Shown here: positions 25,430 to 35,507 of the stretch, piece after piece
How positions within the stretch are numbered: the stretch's first letter is position 1
How the letters are laid out: each line of letters begins with the position of its first letter
Assembly (NCBI RefSeq): GCF_036711975.1
Contig: NC_091972.1
Span: 9,367,001 to 9,431,000 of the forward strand
Origin: Onthophagus taurus
Lineage: Eukaryota > Arthropoda > Insecta > Coleoptera > Scarabaeidae
Length of the DNA: 64,000 bases
Reading direction: 5' to 3'
Notes under the pieces: model-generated
Told to the model about the DNA's origin: nothing
Seen by the model: only the letters and a program-made list of their open reading frames with translations
The model's database searches: none
Program-made: the position numbers and the translations under genes

Positions 25430-26345
25430 ATACAAAGGTGAGGAAAGATGCCATCATGGCAAACAAGATCTGGCGCAGGCATTGGGCCTACGTAGCAATA
25501 ATCAGACCCATGGTCGCCTAGGCCTCATTGGTTTGGTGGCCAAAAACAAAACATAAGACAGTACAGCAACAGCTGGCACAAATCCAGCGGTTAGCATGTC
25601 TTAACATAACGGATGCAATGAGATCCTGTCCGACTAGGGTGTTTTGGATGCCCTACTCGGTCTCACACCGCTCCGTTTATATACACAAAAGGAGGCAGCT
25701 TCAAGTGCCTTATCACTGAAAATAGTTTCTTCATTCAAGTTGATGCAGAGCAAGCTCAGAGGACACATCGAGATCCTCAAGGACCCATGTCTAAATCACC
25801 TGATTGAAATTAAAACTGACCTTATACCGACAGAATACAATTTCAACCAGCCGTATAAGGTCATATTTAGAAGCAGGGATGATTGGGCGAAGGGAGAGCC
25901 TCAACTAAAAAGAGGAGCCCTAGCCTGGTACACTGATGCTTCAAAGACAGTTAGATCCGGAGTAGGTATGGGAATCAGTGGACCAAACAGCCATTAAACT
26001 GCCCCTCAGCTCGGACATAACAATTATCCAAACAGAAGTTGAGGGCAATGACAACCTGGCTGTGGACTACAAAAAAGCCACCTAAAACAAATAACCTCTT
26101 CCACATTGGACAAGCTGAAGATCAAACTTGCCGACTTTGCAACGACGAGTCAGAAATAGCCGTCTAAGACACAAAATTTTCGTCTAAAACCGACATAAAG
26201 GTTCAAGACCTCAGGGCAATACTAAGGTTCATCAAGGACCTACATTTACCCTAAACCTTTGGAGTGCTAAAGTTACAATAGATGTTATAGGTCGCGGTAA
26301 CGAGAGGGGCCGCTCCCCTCAGCTCGGCAGCAATAATAATAATGC
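25430..26345 (+). mobile_element. Truncated I/R1-group non-LTR retrotransposon, RT end and RNase H
   Basis: The plus strand, with several frameshifts, reads the C-terminal part of a retrotransposon polyprotein. It runs AIIRPMVA..ASLVWWPKTK, then LAQIQRLACLNITDAMRSCP, then LDALLGLTPLRLYTQKEAAS, then an RNase H start (GALAWYTDASKT...GVGMGISG). A cysteine-bearing tail (DQTCRLCNDESE) follows, and the sequence ends in AATAATAATAAT at about 26331-26343. 5' truncation and a simple-repeat tail are normal for such elements. It is inactive. Confidence 0.78.
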
Positions 26346-26635
26346 TGTATACAACAAATTCAAGATTTACTAAGTTTTTTCGATCTCTTACAAATATTGT
26401 TATGAAATTTGGGCCAATCGTCCGTGAACGAATCCAAAAAACCTTTAAAAAAAATTTTGAACCGCACTGTATTGTGAATTTTAATTAATGATGTATTGAC
26501 CTTCGATCACTATCTTTATCTTTAAACGAAGACAAGACAATCCTGATTCTTGCAGTATTTCCCCAGTTCAATGACAACTTAACACCGCATCGGTTCATAC
26601 TTATGATACTTATTTAAGAAACTACGTTTAGGAAA

Positions 26636-27724
26636 ATGTTTAAAATAAAAACAGTTTTAACATTTTTAAGTGTTGCAATAACAATAAACTATGTGTTGTG
26701 TTGTTCTACGTTTAACAATACCGAAATGAATACGATTTTAGAAGATAAGTCATTTTACAAATTAATTCTAAGTGGATGTATTGAACGAATTGCATTTTAT
26801 CAAGATGATATACCAAGAAAAATCTCTCAAATTCACATAACGAATCAAAATGTTCCTGCTTTAAAAAAAGATTCGGTTAGAAATATGTCCAAATTGAAAG
26901 TGTTTACTATAAAAAATTCTGGATTATCGCGTATTTACCCGGCGATGTTTCGCAACGTTCCAAGGATCGAAAAGGTCAAATTTTATGAAAATAAATTGAC
27001 GGAAATTCCAAGTGGAGTCTTCGATGGATTTACGTTTAAAGAAATTTCTTTGCATAACAATAAAATTAATCTAATCGAAACAAACGCTTTTTCATCGATG
27101 GAAAATTTACAATCGTTAAATTTATCTCATAACGACTTAGATGCAATGAGTCGTAATTGGTTTTATAATCTTCCAAATTTAACAACAGTTGATTTTAGTT
27201 ATAACAAAATAAGAACAATACCAACAAAAATCTTTATTCACGCACGAAAAGTTAAATATATTTATTTAGATTATAACGATATTTCTGAAATACAAAGAAT
27301 CGCTTTCGAAGGATTGCCGAATTTAAAATATTTGGGATTAAAACATAACTTATTGAAGAGAATTAACGAGAATGCTTTTCATTCGAAATTTCAATACGTC
27401 GATACGTTATGTATAAATTCAAACCGATTTTCGTATTTACCTGAAACGTTGTTGCAAAAAATTAGTGTAAAAACGATTAATTTGGATGGAAATCCTTGGG
27501 AATGTAGTTGTTATAGAAAAATTATTAAATACCTTGGCGATAATGAGGGAAGAATCGTTCCTTCTGAAGAATGTAAAAATTATGATGTTCCTGTTTGCAT
27601 CGTTCCTACTATTCCAACAGACTCTTGCGATGAAGTAGAACAAGATGATGTCGTTCGAGATTTTTATAAACAAGTGGAGTTTTTAAAGAAGACTGATTGT
27701 GTTCGATTTTTAGAAATATTGTAA
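26636..27724 (+). CDS. Secreted leucine-rich-repeat protein, single exon
   Basis: A 362-residue product with an N-terminal signal peptide (MFKIKTVLTFLSVAITINYV, cleavage probably near the CC at 22-23). About eight leucine-rich repeats follow (about 62-285), with typical LxxLxLxxNxL phrases such as LQSLNLSHNDLDAM and LKYLGLKHNLLKRI. A cysteine-flanked LRRCT cap begins at NPWECSCYRKIIKYL (about 286). No transmembrane segment or GPI signal is evident, so secretion is inferred. The start has a good context (AGGAAAATG). I do not recognise an orthologue; it belongs to the broad insect family of small extracellular LRR proteins, for which function cannot be named from sequence. It lies between retrotransposon debris and a hairpin, but its intact frame argues that it is a real gene. 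Confidence 0.8.
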   Translation: MFKIKTVLTFLSVAITINYVLCCSTFNNTEMNTILEDKSFYKLILSGCIERIAFYQDDIPRKISQIHITNQNVPALKKDSVRNMSKLKVFTIKNSGLSRIYPAMFRNVPRIEKVKFYENKLTEIPSGVFDGFTFKEISLHNNKINLIETNAFSSMENLQSLNLSHNDLDAMSRNWFYNLPNLTTVDFSYNKIRTIPTKIFIHARKVKYIYLDYNDISEIQRIAFEGLPNLKYLGLKHNLLKRINENAFHSKFQYVDTLCINSNRFSYLPETLLQKISVKTINLDGNPWECSCYRKIIKYLGDNEGRIVPSEECKNYDVPVCIVPTIPTDSCDEVEQDDVVRDFYKQVEFLKKTDCVRFLEIL

Positions 27725-27798
27725 TTGATTGTGTTCTATTTAGAATGAATATGAAATTATTTATCGGTACAAAACGAATAATTATTTGTGCTGTTCAT

Positions 27799-27804
27799 AA
27801 TAAA
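27799..27804 (+). terminator. Polyadenylation signal of the LRR gene
   Basis: AATAAA lies 75 bases after the LRR stop codon, with a second AATAAA about 15-20 bases further on and T-rich sequence downstream. It is the best candidate signal for a short 3' UTR. Confidence 0.55.
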
Positions 27805-28123
27805 TATTTGGAATTTTAATAAAAAAATTTACAGGTTTTTTTTAATCCATTAAATTGTATGCTTTTTTAAAATTTTAAACACGTTAGTTATATTCTTTGC
27901 ATTCTATTCATAATTGGTTTTTATGTACATTTTTGCCATATAAATGATAAAACTAAGATATATCAACCTATTCCAGAGATACTGGGCATGGGAGTTTTAA
28001 GTGAAACACTTGTATAGTTTTGTAATTTTAAACTCTTGCATTTTTGAACTGTTTAAATATAATCTAAGAACCCTGCTACTATTTAATGGCGTATTAATTG
28101 AAAAAGAAACAGAAATAAGCTGA

Positions 28124-28204
28124 TGTGTGTTCCAGACAGGACGTCGCGCCTTTATTGTACTTCAATAAACAAAAAAAGGCGCGACGTCCTGTCTGGAACA
28201 CACA
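28124..28204. repeat. Perfect 30-bp inverted repeat hairpin
   Basis: 28124-28153 and 28175-28204 are exact reverse complements. The left arm starts TGTGTGTTCCAGACAGG and ends CGCGCCTTT, and the loop is about 21 bases. The GC-rich arms contrast with the AT-rich surroundings. It may be the remains of a foldback transposon or of two head-to-head element ends. No coding frame is involved. Confidence 0.85.
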
Positions 28205-30859
28205 CCAGGGCCATCTTTTCCGTGTGGATGTAAAGAATAATTAACCGTGGAAGTTAAAAAATTAGAAAAAGGACCGGAAAAATTTTGTAACATTTTTATT
28301 TTTAATTTTTATTGAAATACAAAATAAATATGCGTCTCACTTTATTGAAATATTATTTTTCCTGTCGAAGCTATATTATATTTTTTATGTAATAATTTTT
28401 GTATTTGCTAAATTTTTTTAATATAATTTTTTTTAAATTATTTTTTTCTCAAATTTTCTTTAAAATTCCATGACTAATAACTCGCTATTACTTTTTTTTT
28501 TATTAATTAATTATTAATTATCATACTGAATCCGTAACAACTGCGTTTTTTTTAATTATTTATTTCCATTTAAAATATTCGAAGGCATTCTAGGTACTAA
28601 TTAATAATAAAATACTATTATAATAACACTATTTACAAATAACGGATTTTTTTTTGCTTTTTTAATGTTTACATGTTTATTTATTATTTATTTTATTTAT
28701 TTATAGAAAGTAGGCGGTTAATTATTAATACTTAATTAATTACCAATAATTATTTTAATTCAACTAGAATTATTATTAAATAACAATTTAAGATATTTAC
28801 CGAAAATTTGGCTTTTAATATTTACATATTTTATTGTTTTTTTTAGTTAATAAGAAATATTTTAATACAAAAGTATTTCTTAATAACTTTAAATCTAAAA
28901 AAAAATCTATATTATTTCTTAATCTATATCAAATAGATGAGGATTTTATTATTATTTGATATTTTGTCGAATTTTAAAAATTTGATTTACACATTTTAAT
29001 TAATTACATTTTGATATGCTTTTAGAACTAAATAAATCACAAAAATCAGTGTAAATCAAAATCTTAAATTAAATATCTATCATGAGATAGATAAAGAGAA
29101 TATCACAAAACTTTTTTAGGTTATCTTTTCGTTTTCTTTTTTCTATTCGCATATTATTATATTAGGAAGGGAATTTTTTTTCTTAAATATAAATATTTAC
29201 AAGCGTATCTACAAAAAATCATTACCAAGGGGGAAGAAGTTTCTATTTTAGTCTCTAGTCACTAAAAATTTACTTATTACTTGATTTAAAAGTTTAAAAG
29301 TGGTGTGTGGCCCCTCGTGACCTAATTTTATACCTAAAAATCTTTTTTGTTTCTTAATATTTCTTTCAATTCGTATAAATTAGCTGAGAGATGTGCGCTG
29401 AGATTTTTTTTGTTAATATTTTGTTTAGTTAATATAGTTTTGTTTAGTTAATTTTTTTTGAACGTGTAATAGGAGGAAGATCTCAAAAATTGTTATAGAT
29501 TCAAAAAACTAAAAGCGACTACCGAATTCCGCAATAATTGACACTTTGGGTTGTTTGTTTTTTTAATTTCATTAAAATTCAAAAATAAAAATAATTCAAC
29601 CAATATAAAATTTAAAAAAAAATCGAGTTATAAATAAAACATTCACTAATTAACAATTTCTTCTAAATTTCTTTTCTAATTATTGTTTTGTTGCTTTTTA
29701 AAATCGTTAATTTTCTTATTTTACAAGCGACTACAGTATACGGAATCTCTAAGTTTCTTTTTAAAAATGATTGTACAGCGGTATTTTTTATGTTTTTTAC
29801 CATTTTTATGATATAATTGACATCATATCTCCTGTTTTTTTTTTGTTTTTTTGAAATCATCTCTTTTAAATATGAGTTACATCTTATAACAATATTCTTT
29901 AACAATATTTTATACAATTAATATGCGATTTATTTACAAAAAATTACAAATACATGATTAATCTAATCGATTTTTTTAAATCTTATTTACAATAATTTTT
30001 TATATTTAAATTCTTCATTTTTTTTGAGAAGGTCATTTGTTAAATAATAATGGTTTTGTTTTAGTATTAAAGCATTATTATCTAACTAAAGGCTCAATTT
30101 CATAATTTCTTAAATTTGATATTTTAACTTTTTCTAAAGGTGAGGTTTGATTAGTTTAATTTATTATAGTAATATTTTTCTTAATACAGTAGAACGTCAA
30201 AAAGTTTTTGTCCCAATTCTAGGTTTGTATTCACATTTAAGACCAGACGACATCGGGCGTTTGAATATCATTAAGATATTTGGAATTTTCAATGAATTTG
30301 TGGCTTACCTAGAAAAGTAGTTTAGGAAATATACGTGAATAAGCCCCTTTCTTTAAGTGCACGGCAGCAACACTCGACATTCGCAGGACACAATTCTGCC
30401 ATGCCAAAGAATGATTACGCGGCATGCCGCGCGAGGACGGCCAGACACAACACAATGTTTGGACACACCCCTAACGACTAATTAGTTTGTCCTGCTGACT
30501 TTAGAGCCAGGTCCAAATGAAAATTTCAACTCAAGACATGGAATAAGAGAATTGACTATTCAATGGGAGGGTTTATCTTCGGACAGTATAGCCGCAGAAT
30601 CTTTCAAGAGCAAATTTTTTAATTTTGCGTGGAATAGTGGCTTTGCTGGTATCTCTCAATTGGAATAAGTTAGAATACTTTGGTTTGAAAGTCCTTAGCT
30701 TGCCGCCGAAAAAAAGCTACTCCTGGTTTTAAAGTAAGTAAGAAATGAATTATAGCAATAGTTTTTGCAAACGCTAGTGATGACCAAGTATTGCCCTTCG
30801 TTATTGGATAGTATTAGTGGATAGTGACTTATAGAGCACAGAAAAGTGCCTGGATTCTA
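28205..30859. other. AT-rich intergenic DNA
   Basis: Very AT-rich up to about 30.2 kb, then closer to average composition. No convincing gene or repeat boundary was seen. A more GC-rich patch at about 30355-30500 has no recognisable coding sense. Confidence 0.45.
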
Positions 30860-31200
30860 AATTGTGATGATGATTTCCAGCTGTCCTTTCATCTTGTCGG
30901 TGGTCTTCTGGTATTCGAGCACCTACCGATTTTGCCTAGCACTACATACTTATATATTACTTATTCTAACCTGCTTTTATTCATCCTCTTCAGATAATCG
31001 TTATCCTCTTCTTCTTTATCTCCCCCATCTCACCACATATAGTAGACCACATTGTTCTCTAATATATGTATTTCTTATCCAGTCCAAGATATTAGAACTG
31101 ACTTACTTGTTCGATGGGTCTACCCCAAGTGTAACAATTGGATCTTTGGCGATTGTCATGACTTTTGTTTTGTCGATGGATAATCATGTTTAGTTATTGG
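30860..31200 (-). mobile_element. Non-LTR reverse-transcriptase fragment
   Basis: The minus strand reads KTKVMTIAKDPIVTL. After a one-base shift it continues GRPIEQVSQF(stop)YLGLD, and then with further decay GEIKKRI. The series TKVM...G..IE.V..F.YLG...EI..RI is the conserved thumb region of RTE/CR1-like reverse transcriptases. Stops and shifts show it is dead, and flanking pieces could not be traced. Confidence 0.55.
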
Positions 31201-31589
31201 CTTAGTTTATAGAGTTTAAAGAGCTGTGTTTGCCGATCACCTTCCGTTTCTGTCATGACTTCTCCATTACGTCTACGTACCATATCATACTGACTTTATC
31301 GTTTTCTGACTTATCTCGTGATTTTCCGAATTTCGCAATCATTCGGAAATTACAGCGTTGAAGAGACCCTATGCAGCTTTAAAGATTTAAACGCTGCGAG
31401 GATGTCATTAGAAACACCAGAATTTACGAAAAAATGTGTAACATGATGCCAAAACTTTAGCTTCCAATATTTTTGAATAATCCTGGTTCAAAAACTAGAT
31501 CATACTTTACAGATTACATTGCCGTTCGGTTTTTTTAATTTCTGATAAGCAGAACGTTTGCAATCGTGGTCACTGCAAAACACTATTTT

Positions 31590-32010
31590 TTGAAAATGAG
31601 TGGTTAAGTTGTACTTTAGCAATAAGCGATGACATCGCGTTGCAAAAATTATAAATTTCCTTCTCGAAGTCCTTCTTCATATGAACGAAGCAGATATACA
31701 CGGATTTAACTTTTTTAGCGATTCACTTGATATAGCAGCAAAACAACGTCTTATAACCGAAATAGTAGCAAATGATGTTACTTTAGGAAGGCAAGTCGAT
31801 TTGGATGTTGATAATGAAGATTACTTTCTTGGAGTCACATGATAAGGAGCTTGCTTTGGCTGAGCTTATTAAAATGCAGTAACAAAATGACGTTGAAGAA
31901 GATGATGTTGGACTAGCATAATCGGAAAAAGCCCTAACCATTGAAAAATTGACAGAAACTCTTAATTGCATACAAAATGCTATAAGGATAGAAGAGAAGA
32001 ATAAGTGAAA
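31590..32010 (+). pseudogene. Tail of a Tigger/jerky-like transposase
   Basis: With a frameshift and two stops, the plus strand reads EIVANDVTLGRQVDLDVDNED, then LESHDKELALAELIKMQ, QNDVEEDDV and EKALTIEKLTETLNCIQNAI. This closely follows the C-terminal pattern of Tigger/pogo transposases (LESHxKELTxxEL then KLxxAL..I..A). It is probably related to the duplicated tails at 10.2-11.0 kb. No DDE core or terminal repeats were found. Confidence 0.62.
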
Positions 32011-32326
32011 AGAAAACGAATATCTGAGTATTTTCCATATTTACTTCTGTGCTCCGTATATGTTGTGGTCTACGTTATCGGTAAATTTAATCTAGTGAAT
32101 TCTTTTAATGGTCTTGATTCGTAGGTTAACCTGATTTCTTGTTTCCACATTTATAATGCGTTGGTCTTCTGTTGGGAGCTATTGCAGGTTAGATAGCTTT
32201 TCCAATTTATGCCTACGAGTGCAGTTACTTCTTCAGTAGCAGAACAGAGTTCTGGCTTCGCAAGCAGCAAGCTGTATACAAGTTTTAACAAAGTAAAGAG
32301 GATCTTGGACATGACAATTGTTATGA

Positions 32327-33110
32327 CTAGGGCACGGAACTTTTGTAACGGAACGATACGATTTACCCCCACCACTTGTTCTCCTAGAAAACAAGGTGGT
32401 GGCGTCAAGTCAACTCACCTCATCGGTTGTTGTTGACGACCGACAATCGGTTTATTACACGTCAGTGTCAACTGTCAGTACGATTTGAAAATATTTAAAA
32501 AAAATATATTTTATAACTTTAATTCAAAAAAACATGATCCGATTTGTAATATCAATCACAAATCGGATACGGATATAAAAAAATTACTGTTAACGCATAT
32601 TGAAACAACCATCCCTAGATTTTCTTCTGTAAATGACGTTCTAGTTGACGTTAAAATGAGTTTGTACCTAGAAAATAATCTTTCAACATCACAAATAGAG
32701 CATAAATAAAATACTGAGCTATTGAACCATATTTTTCCTTAAGAGTTAAAGGTATATTGTTTTCGGCAATTTGTTGAATAATTCTCAAATCCGAACAACA
32801 ATTTTACCACAAAGGGAAACTAAAAACAATTCTTAAAAAAAACAATAATACGAACTCAAACAGAACTCCAACTTCCAATTAAAGGTAACTAAAGAAAGAT
32901 AAATAGCAAATTTGACGAAATTATGCGGATGAAAAGCGTCGAATACTGCACATTTGGACAACAGTGAAATCGTACTGACAGTTGACAATGTTGACATTGA
33001 TGCGCAATAAAAAACCGATCGTCGGTCGTCAATAACAACCGATCATTTTCTAGGAGAACAAGTGGAGGGGGTAAATCGTATCGTACCGTTACAAAAGTTC
33101 CGGGCCCTAG
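32327..33110. mobile_element. 784-bp non-autonomous element with long inverted repeats and TTATGA duplication
   Basis: The ends begin CTAGGGCACGGAACTTTTG (left) and, in reverse complement, CTAGGGCCCGGAACTTTTG (right). Inverted similarity continues for roughly 140-170 bases through shared blocks TACGATTTACCCCC, ACTTGTTCTCCTAGAAAA, TCGGTTGTT, GACGACCGAC and CAACTGTCAGTACGATTT. The left arm carries an extra insert of about 30 bases near 32390-32420. Both sides are flanked by TTATGA (32321-32326 and 33111-33116), a 6-bp target duplication. The interior (about 32485-32709) has a 74-codon open frame of unknown nature. No transposase is present; the superfamily is undetermined. Confidence 0.8.
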
Positions 33111-33568
33111 TTATGACAGTTCCTCTTCACATGCTGAAGTGTTCACGTCGTTGGAGACAATAATGTCTAAATACAAAACGCAGATAGTTCAATGTTCACG
33201 CACTCAAAAATTAATGATTTTTTGAAATAATTAAGTGGATGGACTGGATTTTTGACATTCTACTATAATTTTACGAATAATGAGTAACTCAAAGTATTCT
33301 AAAATTTGAAGAAATTTTAAATTTCTTTTGAGGAAATTTATGTTTAAATTATAAATTTATCAATGACTTTTTAATGTAATAATTATAAAATCGAGCCTAA
33401 TAACCATATTCAAAACCTCAATTAGAATGTATTCACTTTACCATTTCTCTTAAACCTATACAAGAAATCGACGAGAACGAGAAAAATCCAAAATGAAAAA
33501 ATCAAATTTAACACTCTCCTACACTTTTCTCTAACAGTGACCGTAAGTCACTATTCAACGACTTCTAA
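33111..33568. other. 3' flank of the NaCP60E channel gene
   Basis: AT-rich sequence downstream of the channel stop codon, most of it probably the channel's 3' UTR. No other gene is apparent. Confidence 0.4.
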
Positions 33569-35507
33569 TCAGCTATTTTGTTCCTCTTTGGCGACTAAAA
33601 CGTCTAAGTGGGACTCGCTTGGAGTCTTTCTTAGTTTAGCCGCCGCCGCAGCTGCCGCCGCCTGCTCCTCTTCTTCACGATATTCTTCACTCTCTCTATG
33701 CACTAGCACGTGAACAACCGTCTCACTTTGTTGTCTAAGGAGCGGCGGTTTGGGATTCGGTGATTCCGGTGACGCCTCCGTCACTAAAATACTCACATCC
33801 GGTTGAGTAGGTTCTGATTCCGGTCTTCTTAAAGATTTCGTTTTGAACGAACTCCTCTTCCTGCGGATAATGCTCCCTCGAATCTTTTTGGAATCTTCCG
33901 CCATCGATGGATGAAGAGTGGGTGCCGATATGGGGATGAGTTTTTTGGGCGCCGGCGGTGACGGTTCGTTGTCGTCGACGACGGCGTCCTGGTGTCTGAG
34001 AAAGAAGGGAAAGTTGTAGAGGCTCTTCCTGCGGATGGTGTTGGTGGCGGCTGCCGCCGAATGTAAAATTGGCGTTGTTGGGGCGTCCGGAGTCGCAGCG
34101 CTAACTTTGACGCTAACGCAGCCGCCATCGGCGGACTCGCGCCTCGCGTCCAAATCCTCAGGGTCCATGTTGGTCGCGCTGGACAGAAGCAGCAGCGGGA
34201 GGTTCAGCCATGGGCCGCCCAATTCGCTTAAGTCCGACGCGTCCGAGGCCCTGGAGGACTTTCGAGATGAGGCACGACTCCCTCGATGCACGTGCAGGAA
34301 GGCCGACAGCCTTCCCTTCCAATCTCCCGGCGAAGAAGTTTGAGTTTGACCATCTTCTAACTCTAGGGCTTCGCGTTCTTTCTCACGTTTACGCCTATAA
34401 AGAAAATCCAATTAAAATTTTATTTTCAATTCTTCAATTTTTGTTGTGTGTTACATTATTTATCGTTTACTATTTAATATCTAACCAGTAGAAACGGTTG
34501 TGAGGGAATTTAACAAGTGTAAAAATTGAGTCTTAATTATGACATAATGGTGAGTGTGGTAAATGGTAAGTAATGGTTAAAATTTAAATTGTTGATTAAC
34601 TTTGATGGATATTTGCGATTCAAATCATTTTAACTCTCAATAGTAAATTAAAAAATCACTTTTTATAATTAAATTGCAAACATCCATTCGAAATTAATTA
34701 ATTAATTAGCGTTTAACTGATATTATAATGTCTACAACTGCTTGAAGAAGCATTCAGCTGCTTGCTCTGCCCAAAAATCATAGATAATAATAGTTGAAAT
34801 GAGAAATTGTTTCATTGCGGTGCTGTTGTTGCGTTCGCAGCCATAAAAAATTGAGAAGGAGCTTATCTACGTTTAACTTTAGCTGGTTTTGTTAATCCTA
34901 CCTAAAGTGTCCGTAGATGATTGGCTCAGAAAAAGTGAAAGGTCATTTTTAGAGGGCGTCTTCACAAAACGAAAGAGAATAAATAATTCTCTTCATTTTT
35001 CTCGGGTGCACTAAATGTAATTTTTTTGCGCTCGATCTTACTCAACCTAACTTACATTTTACCAATTTACTGTCTTTTTTTTTAATTACTTACTTTACAT
35101 AATTCCTGTATGTCCTTTGAATTAATCTCGCCGCTTTATCTTGTCGTTTCCATATTCGCGTTGACGAAACAATTTCGAGTTCTTTCCTTGTTGGAAACTG
35201 CTTTTTGAATTTTATATCCATTTGTTCTTGAAGCTTAAAATTTTATGATACAAAAACATTAAGAAAACAACAATAATTGATACATACCTGTCTAAAAGTA
35301 TCCGTTTCCTCAACATGCCCCAAAACATGTTTAACCAAAGCGTGTAAAATATCTAAACAATGTATCCGATTTCCTTTCGCAATCGGCAAATTAAAACTGA
35401 CCAACGCAACCGTATTTGGCTTTGAAATACCTAAAGGTGGATCTAAAGATGCTATGAAATCGGATAATTGCGAGAATCGGATGAATTGGGTTGCGTGAGG
35501 ATCGTAT
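33569..35507 (-). CDS. NaCP60E: NaCP60E C-terminal tail exons (three)
   Basis: Exons 35507-35288, 35233-35094 and 34394-33569. The first continues the conserved C-terminal domain ([20 protein letters not shown]). The second contains an IQ-type calmodulin site ([15 protein letters not shown]). The last is a poorly conserved tail: a basic start ([16 protein letters not shown]), Ser/Arg clusters ([17 protein letters not shown]), a run of eight alanines and the end AKEEQNS. It is unusually GC-rich for this window. The tail is assigned by phase and by direct continuity with the IQ helix. Confidence 0.88.

Noticed and set aside
28124..28204. Conventional microRNA precursor
   Set aside because: The 30-bp stem is perfectly paired and GC-rich with no bulges, which fits inverted element ends better than a typical animal pre-miRNA; small-RNA data would decide.
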